Shown in pieces: positions 1 through 7,387 of a stretch of DNA of 64,000 bases; positions within the stretch are counted from its first letter, which is position 1; every line of letters starts with the position of its first letter. Source of the stretch: Desulfovibrionaceae bacterium. Its GTDB lineage: Bacteria > Desulfobacterota > Desulfovibrionia > Desulfovibrionales > Desulfovibrionaceae. The notes under the pieces were generated by a model. The model was not told the DNA's origin. It saw only the letters and a list, made by a program, of their open reading frames with translations, and made no database searches. The stretch lies in NCBI GenBank assembly GCA_910575755.1, contig CAJTFO010000002.1, positions 434,001-498,000 of the forward strand, read 5' to 3'. A program made the translations under genes and the position numbers.

Positions 1-146
1 TGATTGCCGCCAATCCTGCGGAGGTGGAGGCCTACAGGGGCGGCAAGACCAAGCTGCTCAGCTTTTTTGTGGGCCAGGTCATGCGCGCCACCAGGGGCAA
101 AGCCAATCCTGCCCTGGTCAATGAATTGCTGGGCAGGAAACTGTAA
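1..146 (+). CDS. gatB: Aspartyl/glutamyl-tRNA amidotransferase subunit B, C-terminal end (partial)
   Basis: Only the last 47 codons are in the window, in the frame that begins at base 3; the gene starts upstream. The visible tail ([20 protein letters not shown], then a Lys-Ala-Asn-Pro segment and a short Leu-Leu-Gly-Arg end) matches the YqeY-like tail domain that ends GatB proteins. In bacteria lacking Asn- or Gln-tRNA synthetases, GatCAB transamidates mischarged Asp-tRNA(Asn) or Glu-tRNA(Gln). The tail domain contacts the tRNA elbow. A free-standing YqeY protein would share this motif, so the call rests on family similarity of a short stretch. The stop is TAA at 144-146. Confidence 0.75.
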   Translation, partial: IAANPAEVEAYRGGKTKLLSFFVGQVMRATRGKANPALVNELLGRKL

Positions 147-261
147 GGTCTGGTTTTACAAGGTTCTGGCACCTACTTTTGCGAGTGGACGCCGCAATTT
201 TTCGCCCGCGCCGAATGAGCGGAAAAACCACGCTTTTTCCGCGAAATGACGGCGGCGAACA

Positions 262-285
262 GATTGAAAATTTACATTTTCAATC
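262..285. repeat. Perfect 10-bp inverted repeat (GATTGAAAAT - TTAC - ATTTTCAATC)
   Basis: Arms at 262-271 and 276-285 with a 4-base spacer. It lacks the GC-rich stem of a terminator, so an operator is as likely. The core (ATTGAAA ... TTTCAAT) also occurs in the larger palindrome at 35780-35829. Its role is unknown. Confidence 0.5.
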
Positions 286-419
286 GAAAAATGCTTATGG
301 ATATGAACGCTGAACGCAATATGTTTTCACTGTTGGCCGAGATAAATAAATAATTCACGAACATATTTGAGACCAGGAAGCCGAAGTCAGGGCTTTGGAT
401 CAACTCAGCCTGTTGCATA

Positions 420-435
420 GCCGCCTTAAGGCGGC
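420..435. repeat. 16-base palindrome GCCGCC-TTAA-GGCGGC
   Basis: Perfect dyad with 6-bp GC arms around TTAA. It is not followed by a T-run, so it is not a standard terminator for gatB. Function not determined. Confidence 0.35.
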
Positions 436-553
436 CCGAATATTCAGCCGCTTTGAGCGAATCACAATTCAGGCGCCCGGCTTTGCCGGGGGGCATGACA
501 CATCAGGTACGGCTTTGGCCTCTGGCGGAGTCGGGAATTTTACGGTAAAGACC

Positions 554-582
554 TTGGCATGCCCCGTACTTTGTGCTAAAGA
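554..582 (+). promoter_or_regulatory. Possible sigma-70 promoter for ppaC
   Basis: TTGGCA at 554-559, a 17-base spacer and TAAAGA at 577-582, about 65 bases before the ppaC start. The -35 hexamer is good and the -10 is poor. The TGGCA looks like a sigma-54 -24 element, but no GC lies at the right distance. Confidence 0.3.
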
Positions 583-647
583 GTACAAAGCGGTGCATGT
601 GGGGCCGCATCATAACATAAAAGAACCTATCGGAAGGAGAAAATGTC

Positions 648-1565
648 ATGTCCGCATTAGTTCTTGGTCACATGAATCCTGATACCGACAGCATTGTCGC
701 CGCCATTGCCGCCGCAGACCTGTACAGCAAGCGCGGTTTTGACGTTACCCCGGCCGCCCAGGGCGCGCCCACCCCTGAAACCGAATTTGTGCTGAAAAAG
801 TTCGGTCTCACCGCGCCTCAGGTCGTCAGCGACGTGGCCGGAAAAAAGCTGTATCTGGTGGACTACTCCGATCTGGCTCAGGCCCCTCAGGGCATGGATT
901 CCGCCACGGTGCTGGGCATCGTTGACCATCACAAGCTGGGCGACGTGACGACCTCCTCGCCGCTGGAAGCCTGGATCTGGCCGGTGGGCTGCACTGGCAC
1001 CGTGATCAAGAATATGTATGATTTCTATGGTGTGGAAATTCCCCAGAATATTGCCGGCGGCCTGCTCTGCGCCATTCTTTCCGACACGGTCATCTTCAAA
1101 TCCCCCACCTGTACCGAAGCTGACAAGAAAGCCGTGGAAGCCCTGGCGAAAATCGCCGGTGTGAGTGACGTGATGGCTCTGGGCATGGAAATGTTCAAGG
1201 TCAAGAGCGCCGTGGAAGGCGCTTCCATGCATGATCTGGTCTTCCGCGACTACAAAGATTTCGACATGAACGGCAACAAGGTGGGCATCGGTCAGCTGGA
1301 AGTGGTGGATCTTTCCATTCTGGACGCGGTCAAGGCCGGTCTGCAGGATGAAATCGCCAAGGTGAAAGGCGAAGGCCGCCACAGTGTGTTCCTGCTGCTC
1401 ACGGACATCATGAAGGAAGGTTCGGAAATGCTGATCGTTTCCGACGACCCCGGTGTGGTGGAAAAAGCCTTTGGCGTGAAGGCCGAAGGCAGCTCTGTAT
1501 GGTTGCCCGGCGTCATGAGCCGCAAAAAGCAGGTTGTGCCCAACTTTGAAAAAGCCTTCAAATAA
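648..1565 (+). CDS. ppaC: Manganese-dependent inorganic pyrophosphatase (family II)
   Basis: A 305-residue protein of normal length for a family II pyrophosphatase, which hydrolyses pyrophosphate to two phosphates in the cytoplasm. It carries the DHH-superfamily metal motif GHMNPDTDS at residues 7-15, the VDHHK motif in the middle, and the C-terminal SRKKQVVP substrate motif close to the end. The start is set by GGAAGGAG seven to eight bases before the ATG. In sulfate reducers this enzyme pulls ATP sulfurylase forward by removing the pyrophosphate made during sulfate activation. That role fits the lineage but is inferred. A strong terminator follows directly, so the gene is probably monocistronic. 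The large open frame on the opposite strand is a shadow. Confidence 0.97.
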   Translation: MSALVLGHMNPDTDSIVAAIAAADLYSKRGFDVTPAAQGAPTPETEFVLKKFGLTAPQVVSDVAGKKLYLVDYSDLAQAPQGMDSATVLGIVDHHKLGDVTTSSPLEAWIWPVGCTGTVIKNMYDFYGVEIPQNIAGGLLCAILSDTVIFKSPTCTEADKKAVEALAKIAGVSDVMALGMEMFKVKSAVEGASMHDLVFRDYKDFDMNGNKVGIGQLEVVDLSILDAVKAGLQDEIAKVKGEGRHSVFLLLTDIMKEGSEMLIVSDDPGVVEKAFGVKAEGSSVWLPGVMSRKKQVVPNFEKAFK

Positions 1566-1582
1566 ACTGTCCTTCTGTTGAA

Positions 1583-1619
1583 AACGCAAAAACCCCGGTA
1601 CGACCGGGGTTTTTGCGTT
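1583..1619. terminator. Rho-independent terminator (bidirectional)
   Basis: Perfect 16-bp stem (arms 1583-1598 and 1604-1619) with a 5-base loop and A- and T-runs built into the stem ends. It ends ppaC on the plus strand and can also stop transcription of the small membrane protein coming from the minus strand. Confidence 0.85.
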
Positions 1620-1645
1620 CTGATGCTGGAAGTCCGGGCAAGGAC

Positions 1646-1963
1646 TCAGGATTTTTGCCTGGCGCAGCCGCACAGCCCAATAAACGCCAGTGCCTGCCCT
1701 GTGGCCAGGGTCAGGTCGCTGTCCACCGCGGCCGCGGCCAGCACAAGGCCGACGCCCGCCGTCAGCCACAGACGGCGATGCAGAAAAAGCGCCGCCGCCT
1801 GCAACAGCAGGCCCCCCAGAAAAAGCGTGGGAAAGAGCCAGAGCGGCAGCGGATCGGTCAGCAGAATCGTTGCCGCGCGGCTGATTTCCTCCCGTGCCGG
1901 CCCGGCGGACTGAGCCGCGTCCTGCACGGTATGCGCCATGCGCGTTATGGGAGTGGCATCCAT
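1646..1963 (-). CDS. Small hypothetical membrane protein
   Basis: A 105-residue frame. From about residue 40 it has a strongly hydrophobic stretch ([20 protein letters not shown]), then a second hydrophobic helix ([15 protein letters not shown]) and a third short one, so it is probably an inner-membrane protein with two or three helices. I do not recognise the family. No clear ribosome binding site precedes either the ATG used here or the internal ATG eight codons on. It lies between ppaC and the divergent hslU and ends at the shared terminator. Coding status rests on the membrane profile and the gap it fills. Confidence 0.5.
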   Translation of the reverse strand: MDATPITRMAHTVQDAAQSAGPAREEISRAATILLTDPLPLWLFPTLFLGGLLLQAAALFLHRRLWLTAGVGLVLAAAAVDSDLTLATGQALAFIGLCGCARQKS

Positions 1964-2013
1964 TGTGGCAGTTTACCCGCAAAATTTTGTCCGGGCAATT
2001 GTTTGCAGAGCCA

Positions 2014-2041
2014 TTGTCAGATGGAGGGGAATGCCTATATC
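2014..2041 (+). promoter_or_regulatory. Possible sigma-70 promoter for hslU
   Basis: TTGTCA at 2014-2019, a 16-base spacer and TATATC at 2036-2041. The hslU start codon lies 34 bases downstream. No convincing heat-shock (CIRCE or sigma-32) element was seen. Confidence 0.4.
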
Positions 2042-2075
2042 TTGGCAATACGCATATTTTCAGCAGGAGCACCTG

Positions 2076-3389
2076 ATGAGCACCTTGACACCCCGTGAGA
2101 TTGTGGCGGAACTGGATAAATTTGTGGTGGGGCAGGAGCAGGCCAAGCGCATGGTGGCCGTGGCCGTGCGCAACCGCTGGCGGCGACAGCACCTTGCGCC
2201 GGAACTGCGTGACGAAGTGGCTCCCAAAAATATTATCATGATGGGGCCCACCGGCGTGGGCAAAACAGAAATCGCCCGTCGTCTGGCCAAGTTGTCCGGC
2301 GCGCCCTTCATCAAGGTGGAGGCCACCAAGTTCACGGAAGTGGGCTATGTGGGGCGCGATGTGGAATCCATGGTGCGCGATCTCATGGAAATAGGCATCA
2401 CTCTGGTGCGGGAGGAAGAAAACGCCCGTGTGCGCAAGGCCGCCGAGGCCGCGGCCGAGTCTCGCCTGATGGATTTGCTGTTGCCCAGCTCCTTTGGTCA
2501 GGAAGAGCGTAACTCCACGCGCGAAAAGCTGCTTCAGCAGTTTCGTCTTGGTTTTCTTGACCAGCGGGAAGTGGAAATGGAAGTGACCGAGCAGGGCGGC
2601 CAGAGCATCGACATTTTTGCCATTCCAGGCATGGAGCAGATGGGCGGGCAGGTCAGGGACATGTTCAGCAAGGCCTTTCCGCCGCGCCGCACCCGCCGCA
2701 AGATGAAAATCCGTGACGCCTTCACTGTGCTGGTGCAGGAGGAGTCGGGCAAACTGGTGGATCAGGAGGCCCTCAATGAGCGGGCCAAGGAACGGGTGGA
2801 GCAGAGCGGCATCATCTTTATTGACGAGATTGACAAGGTTGCCAGCAGTTCGCAGAACCGCACCTCGGATATTTCACGCGAAGGCGTGCAGCGGGATCTG
2901 CTGCCCATTGTGGAAGGCAGCTCGGTGAATACCAAGTACGGCATGGTGCGTACAGACCACATTCTGTTTATTGCCGCGGGCGCGTTTCACTTCAGCAAGC
3001 CCTCGGATATGATTCCTGAATTGCAGGGCCGCTTTCCCTTGCGGGTGGAACTGCAGCCCCTGGGCAAGGAGGAATTTCTGCGTATCCTTACCGAGCCGGA
3101 CAATGCCCTGACCAAACAGTATGAAGCGCTGCTGGGCACGGAGCAGATTCGTTTGAGCTTCACCAGAGACGGCCTGGAGGAAGTGGCGGCTTTTGCCGAG
3201 GATACCAATTCCCGCACTGAAAACATCGGCGCGCGTCGTCTGTATACCATCATGGAAAAGATTCTGGCTGACATTTCCTTTGATGCGCCGGACATGCCCG
3301 GCGCGCAGATCGTCGTCAACAGGGAGTATGTCTGCGAGCATTTGCAGGATGTACGCAATGATCAGGATCTGAGTCAGTATATTTTGTAG
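2076..3389 (+). CDS. hslU: ATP-dependent protease ATPase subunit HslU (ClpY)
   Basis: A 437-residue AAA+ unfoldase that normally feeds substrates to the HslV peptidase. Walker A is GPTGVGKT at about residues 57-64, followed by the pore loop GYVGRD at 90-95. Walker B is [10 protein letters not shown]. The intermediate domain lies between them, and the C-terminal sensor region reads [17 protein letters not shown]. The frame is open further upstream, but the start is placed at the ATG after GCAGGAGC because this matches the normal HslU N-terminus ([10 protein letters not shown]). No hslV lies on either side: upstream is a divergent small protein and downstream is a tRNA. The partner must be encoded elsewhere. 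Confidence 0.95.
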   Translation: MSTLTPREIVAELDKFVVGQEQAKRMVAVAVRNRWRRQHLAPELRDEVAPKNIIMMGPTGVGKTEIARRLAKLSGAPFIKVEATKFTEVGYVGRDVESMVRDLMEIGITLVREEENARVRKAAEAAAESRLMDLLLPSSFGQEERNSTREKLLQQFRLGFLDQREVEMEVTEQGGQSIDIFAIPGMEQMGGQVRDMFSKAFPPRRTRRKMKIRDAFTVLVQEESGKLVDQEALNERAKERVEQSGIIFIDEIDKVASSSQNRTSDISREGVQRDLLPIVEGSSVNTKYGMVRTDHILFIAAGAFHFSKPSDMIPELQGRFPLRVELQPLGKEEFLRILTEPDNALTKQYEALLGTEQIRLSFTRDGLEEVAAFAEDTNSRTENIGARRLYTIMEKILADISFDAPDMPGAQIVVNREYVCEHLQDVRNDQDLSQYIL

Positions 3390-3587
3390 CGGCTGTCAGC
3401 TCCGCCGCCAGCGGAGCATTTTCAAAGTGAAACTGTTCTGAAAAACAGGATGCAGATTCATCATGTCGCGTGGCAATTTCATGGCGCAAGAGTCTGTTTC
3501 GGAACTGGCGGGGTCTGGATTTGGCATCGGCAAACACCTGGTGCATGGCGCTGCATGCGCTCTTGTCTTCAGGGCAGCCAAGCACGG

Positions 3588-3625
3588 GAAAAGAAAAAAG
3601 GGTTTGCGGCATGAACCGCAAACCC
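3588..3625 (-). terminator. Terminator of tRNA-Lys
   Basis: On the minus strand a GGGTTTGCGG stem (arms 3600-3609 and 3616-3625, 6-base loop) is followed by a T-rich run complementary to 3588-3599. It lies 11 bases past the tRNA 3' end. Confidence 0.8.
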
Positions 3626-3635
3626 GTCTTTTCAT

Positions 3636-3711
<76 letters not shown>

Positions 3712-3725
3712 GTGGCGTGAAAAAG

Positions 3726-3754
3726 GATTTACGCGCATGCGTCCCCTTTGTCAA
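3726..3754 (-). promoter_or_regulatory. Sigma-70 promoter of tRNA-Lys
   Basis: On the minus strand TTGACA, a 17-base spacer and TAAATC; the -10 ends 14 bases before the mature tRNA. A perfect -35 box and ideal spacing. Confidence 0.65.
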
Positions 3755-3775
3755 ACACTTTTGGCGGATTTTTGA

Positions 3776-3796
3776 AAAAATCGGCTGCCGATTTTT
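3776..3796. repeat. Small hairpin upstream of dsbD
   Basis: AAAAATCGG and CCGATTTTT arms (3776-3784 and 3788-3796) around CTG. It lies in the divergent space between the tRNA promoter and dsbD and could be a weak terminator or a protein site. Confidence 0.35.
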
Positions 3797-3826
3797 CATA
3801 ATAAACTGATATATAAAGACATCAAG

Positions 3827-5737
3827 ATGTTATGTAAAAAAATCAGATTGATCTGCATGCTGTGCCTGCTTGTCATGGCGGGGGGCTTTCCCCTGTTCGC
3901 CGTTGGGGCCTGGGCTGAGGATGTGCCTGTGCGGCTTGAGTTCGCCCGTGACGGCGATACTATCGTGGCGGCTGTACGCCTGCATATCCCCGCGAACTAT
4001 CATGCCTACGCGCATGAGGCGGGGGGGGCCGGTCGTCCCACAGTGCTGGATTTTGCCCTGGAGGGGGGACAGATGCTGCCGGTCTGGTATCCCGCCGGAG
4101 CCATGCAACGGGATTTTTATGACCCGGAGGCCACGGTATTTGTCTACGAGGGCGAGGTGCCGCTGTTCACGGCCTTGCCGGGGCAGGCGGCGGGCAAACC
4201 CTTTACCGCGGCTCTCAGCCTGCTGCTGTGTTCCAGCCGCAATTGTCTGCCTGTCAATCAGAGCTTTACCGGCGTGGTGCCGGAAGCGCCTCCGCCGGTG
4301 GAACAAGCCCCCTGGATGGAGCAGTGGCGCGCGCTGCAACGAACGCAGCCCGCGCTGGCCGACATGCAGGACTCCCCCGCGGCCTCTCCTCTCGCGTCCT
4401 CCGGGGAGCAGGGTGGGCTGGGTCTGCCCTTGGGCGTGTCCGGCTCCGGCGCGCGGCTGGCCGGTCACGGGCAGAGTGGAGTTCTGCCGCCGCCGGAGGA
4501 ATTTGAGGTACAACTTACTCCGCGCTATGCCGATGCGTCACTGGAAATTGCCAGTCTGGGCAAAGCGCTGCTGGTGGGCATGCTGGCCGGGCTGCTGCTG
4601 AACGTCATGCCCTGCGTGCTGCCGGTGCTGACCTTCAAGATCAGCGGCCTGCTGCTGATGGGGGGCAGCGACGACAAGGAGAAGCTCCGGCGTTTCCGTG
4701 AACACAATCTCTGTTTCGCGGGCGGCGTTATGACCCTGTTTACCGGTCTTGCCCTTGTGCTGGGTCTGGCGGACCTGATGTGGGGGCAGCTCTATCAGAA
4801 TCAGGGCGTTTTGCTGGTCATGCTGCTGCTTGTTTTTCTTATGGGCCTGTCCATGCTGGGGGTGTTCACCTTGCCGGTGATCAACCTCAAGACCGGCGAG
4901 AACACAAAGAATCCCTGTTTGCAGTCCTACCTTACCGGTCTTGTTTCCACCTTTCTGGCCACGCCATGCAGCGGCCCCCTGCTGGGTGGCGTGCTGGGCT
5001 GGGCATTCACCCAGCCTCTGCTGATGCTCATGGTGGTGTTCTGGGCCGTGGGACTGGGCATGGCGCTGCCGTATGTGCTGTTCTGCATCTGGCCCCACAT
5101 GACGCGGATTTTGCCCCGCCCCGGTCCCTGGATGTCTGTCTTTGAGCGCGTGGCGGGTTTCTTCTTGCTGGGCACGGCGCTCTATCTGCTTTCCATTCTG
5201 CCGGCGGAAAAGCACATGAATGTCCTCAGCGTTCTGCTGCTGGTCTCGCTGTGCGCCTGGCTCTGGGGGCGGTTCTGTGGTATCTCCGCTCCGCCGCTGC
5301 GGCGCAGGGCGGCTGGCGTCGCGGGGTGCGCGCTGTTGCTGGCGGCCATTATCTGGGTATTGCGTCCGGTGGCTCCCTTGCCGCAGTGGCGCGACTTCAG
5401 CCCGGAATATTTCACCTCCCAGCTTGGCAAGAAACCCATGTTGCTGGAATTCACCGCCGACTGGTGCCCCAACTGCAAGTTCATGGAAGCCACAGTACTT
5501 ACCGATGAACGCCTGCGCGCCTGGCAGGCCCGCTATGGCATGGATATTGTGCGCGTTGATCTGAGCACGGCCAATGCCTATGCCGTGCGTCTGCTGTCGG
5601 CCCTGGGCAGTAAAAGCATTCCGTTGACGGCGCTTTTCCCGGCGGGCGACAATGCGTCCTCGCCCCTGGTGCTGCGTGATGTCTACGGCGTGCAGAGCCT
5701 GACAAAAGCCATGAATGAGGCTTTTTCGGGGGGGTAG
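3827..5737 (+). CDS. dsbD: Thiol:disulfide interchange protein DsbD
   Basis: A 636-residue inner-membrane electron shuttle that carries reducing power from cytoplasmic thioredoxin to periplasmic thiol proteins, used in disulfide isomerisation and cytochrome c maturation. An N-terminal signal peptide ends near AVGAWA. The periplasmic alpha domain follows, with the redox pair in LCSSRNC at about residue 130. The membrane domain has about eight helices with its two conserved cysteines in NVMPCVLPVL and ATPCSGPLLGG. The C-terminal thioredoxin-like gamma domain has the active site DWCPNC. All six functional cysteines are present. The start is uncertain because the ribosome binding site is weak. 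It appears monocistronic. Confidence 0.95.
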   Translation: MLCKKIRLICMLCLLVMAGGFPLFAVGAWAEDVPVRLEFARDGDTIVAAVRLHIPANYHAYAHEAGGAGRPTVLDFALEGGQMLPVWYPAGAMQRDFYDPEATVFVYEGEVPLFTALPGQAAGKPFTAALSLLLCSSRNCLPVNQSFTGVVPEAPPPVEQAPWMEQWRALQRTQPALADMQDSPAASPLASSGEQGGLGLPLGVSGSGARLAGHGQSGVLPPPEEFEVQLTPRYADASLEIASLGKALLVGMLAGLLLNVMPCVLPVLTFKISGLLLMGGSDDKEKLRRFREHNLCFAGGVMTLFTGLALVLGLADLMWGQLYQNQGVLLVMLLLVFLMGLSMLGVFTLPVINLKTGENTKNPCLQSYLTGLVSTFLATPCSGPLLGGVLGWAFTQPLLMLMVVFWAVGLGMALPYVLFCIWPHMTRILPRPGPWMSVFERVAGFFLLGTALYLLSILPAEKHMNVLSVLLLVSLCAWLWGRFCGISAPPLRRRAAGVAGCALLLAAIIWVLRPVAPLPQWRDFSPEYFTSQLGKKPMLLEFTADWCPNCKFMEATVLTDERLRAWQARYGMDIVRVDLSTANAYAVRLLSALGSKSIPLTALFPAGDNASSPLVLRDVYGVQSLTKAMNEAFSGG

Positions 5738-5830
5738 GGGCACACGGGCAAGAAAGGCCAGGCGTGAACCGGATGGCCGTGCCGCATTTTTTTGCATTCA
5801 GACCTAGTGCGCTTTACGGAAGTGACGATA

Positions 5831-5876
5831 AGCCATAATATGGCTTAGAAGTCATTTCATATTTCCCATGAAATGA
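5831..5876. repeat. Two adjacent AT-rich hairpins after dsbD
   Basis: AAGCCAT-AAT-ATGGCTT at 5830-5846, then TCATTTCAT (5852-5860) and ATGAAATGA (5868-5876) around ATTTCCC, followed by TTTT. The second could act as a weak terminator of dsbD, or the pair could be binding sites ahead of cheW. Confidence 0.35.
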
Positions 5877-6019
5877 TTTTCGACGCTCCGGGCGTGACTC
5901 CAGGCCGTGCGGCATGCTTGCGCCCTTACCGGGCCTGAGAGCGGGCGTCAGGGTGGGGACGCCGCGCTGTTCCGCTGGGTATGAACCAGCTTGACGATAC
6001 TTGTGACAAGGGAGCGGAT

Positions 6020-6496
6020 ATGGATCCAAGTCGGAAAAAACAGGATGATGAACTCCTGCAACTGGTGACGTTCAGCATCGGTGAAGAGGAGTTCGGGGTA
6101 AATATCCTGAAGGTGCAGGAAATTATCCGCACCATGGAGATTGCCAAGGTTCCCCGCGCGCCGGAATTTGTGGAAGGCGTCATCAACCTGCGCGGCAAGG
6201 TGATCCCGATTATTGATCTGCGGCGTCGTTTCGGTCTTGTGCCCAAGGCTCACGATAAAAACACCCGCATCATCGTGATCGAGATCAACAATATTATTGT
6301 GGGCTTTGTGGTGGATGCCGTTTCGGAGGTTCTGCGCATACCCGCCAGCACGGTGGAACCGCCGCCGCCGGTTGTGGCCGGAGTGGATTCCGACTATATC
6401 AGCGGCGTCGGCAAATTGCAGGACAGGCTGCTGATCATGCTGGATCTGGACAAGCTGCTTTCCAGTGAGGACATGGATTTGCTGAACAACATGTAG
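6020..6496 (+). CDS. cheW: Chemotaxis coupling protein CheW
   Basis: A 158-residue cytoplasmic adaptor that links methyl-accepting receptors to the CheA kinase. It carries the family hallmarks: LVTFSIGEEEFGVNILKVQE near the N-terminus, the VPRAPEFVEGVINLRGKVIP segment that lies at the receptor and kinase interface, and the DAVSEVLRI and LLIMLDLDKLL strands. The frame opens 13 codons earlier, but the ATG used here follows GGGAGCGG at good spacing. No other chemotaxis kinase genes are adjacent. The only receptor in the window is at 38759-40873. Confidence 0.95.
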   Translation: MDPSRKKQDDELLQLVTFSIGEEEFGVNILKVQEIIRTMEIAKVPRAPEFVEGVINLRGKVIPIIDLRRRFGLVPKAHDKNTRIIVIEINNIIVGFVVDAVSEVLRIPASTVEPPPPVVAGVDSDYISGVGKLQDRLLIMLDLDKLLSSEDMDLLNNM

Positions 6497-6608
6497 CAAT
6501 GTTTGTCGTGCGCTGTTTTTTTGCAGTGCGCTCATGATGCGGCAGGCGGGCAGACTTCGTGTTTGTCCGCCTGCCGCGCGTTGGCGCGAGCGTTTTCAGG
6601 GAATGCCT

Positions 6609-7061
6609 ATGCGTATTGAAAAAATCACAGAGCGTAAAAAGCGCTTTCTCGACCTGCTGCTGTTGGCTGACGAGCAGGAAGACATGCTGGACCGCTACCT
6701 GGAGAGGGGCGAAATGTTCGCGTTATTTGATCCGGACTTGAAGAGCCTCTGCGTACTGACCGACGAAGGCGGGGGCGTGTGCGAACTGAAGAATCTGGCT
6801 ACATATGTGGAGTATCAGGGGCAGGGCTATGCCACGCGCCTGCTGGAGCATGTTTTTCGTCACTGTCAGGGCAAATATTCAAGCATGCTGGTGGGAACAG
6901 GCGAGAATCCGCGAACACTGGCATTTTATGAACGACAGGGCTTTGTTTTTTCCCATTGCTTGAAAAATTTTTTCACGGAGAATTACCGTGAACCTATCGT
7001 GGAAGCCGGTGTGCGACTGACAGACATGATTTGTCTGAAAAAAAGCCTGCGTGGCGAATAG
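6609..7061 (+). CDS. GNAT-family N-acetyltransferase
   Basis: A 150-residue protein with the acetyl-CoA binding motif A region (ATYVEYQGQGYATRLLEHV, where QGQGYA fits the R/Q-x-x-G-x-G/A loop) and motif B (ENPRTLAFYERQGFVFSH), typical of small cytoplasmic GNAT enzymes resembling the YvbK type. The substrate cannot be told from sequence. The frame extends upstream, but the ATG at 6609 places the MRIEKI start directly before the acetyltransferase fold. It is followed head-to-head by two minus-strand genes and does not look operonic. Confidence 0.85.
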   Translation: MRIEKITERKKRFLDLLLLADEQEDMLDRYLERGEMFALFDPDLKSLCVLTDEGGGVCELKNLATYVEYQGQGYATRLLEHVFRHCQGKYSSMLVGTGENPRTLAFYERQGFVFSHCLKNFFTENYREPIVEAGVRLTDMICLKKSLRGE

Positions 7062-7082
7062 GGCTTGCATCCGGGCCGATGT

Positions 7083-7313
7083 TCATTCTCCCGGCTCCGG
7101 CGCGCGCAGCTTGCGGCAGGAGCGCAGGCGCAATTCCTGCACAATGACCTTTTCATAATCCGGGGCAAAGGAGAGATCTGTCTGAAATTCCGTGCAGAGC
7201 AGGCTCTCAATTTGTTGCGTTTCTTCCCATATCTCCAGCAGCTCGTCGTCCGCCAGACTTTTTACACGTTTCACAAAGGGTTCTTCGTCGCTGAAAGGAA
7301 TGAACGAGCCCAT
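7083..7313 (-). CDS. Small conserved hypothetical protein
   Basis: A 76-residue acidic, soluble protein with no membrane segment or known motif. A good ribosome binding site (AAGAGGAAAA) precedes the ATG, and it sits 74 bases downstream of the large radical SAM gene in the same direction, so it may be co-transcribed with it. It is probably helical (EEPFVKRVKSLADDELLEIW). I do not recognise a function. Its placement and start signals make it likely to be real. Confidence 0.65.
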   Translation of the reverse strand: MGSFIPFSDEEPFVKRVKSLADDELLEIWEETQQIESLLCTEFQTDLSFAPDYEKVIVQELRLRSCRKLRAPEPGE

Positions 7314-7387
7314 TTCACTTTTTCCTCTTCATCCATGCCTGTACGCGAAAAATCGCGCACGGGCGTTTGCGCCAGCGCCAGGTCAGC

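Larger units (their letters stand above)
147..647. other. Intergenic region gatB-ppaC, no gene seen
   Basis: About 500 bases with no convincing coding frame. The small frames on both strands have no ribosome binding site and no recognisable protein. The stretch holds a 10-bp perfect inverted repeat at 262-285, a GCCGCC-TTAA-GGCGGC palindrome at 420-435, and a possible promoter at 554-582 in front of ppaC. The 262-400 part is clearly AT-rich relative to its neighbours. Confidence 0.6.

Noticed and set aside
657..2192. Long open frame on the minus strand opposite ppaC (511 codons); similar long antisense frames at 4538-5797, 22656-24440, 29125-30891 and 41376-43583
   Set aside because: Each lies opposite a well-identified gene with perfect family motifs. 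High GC at third positions opens the antisense frames. The predicted proteins are His/Gln/Arg-rich and have no family or start signals.
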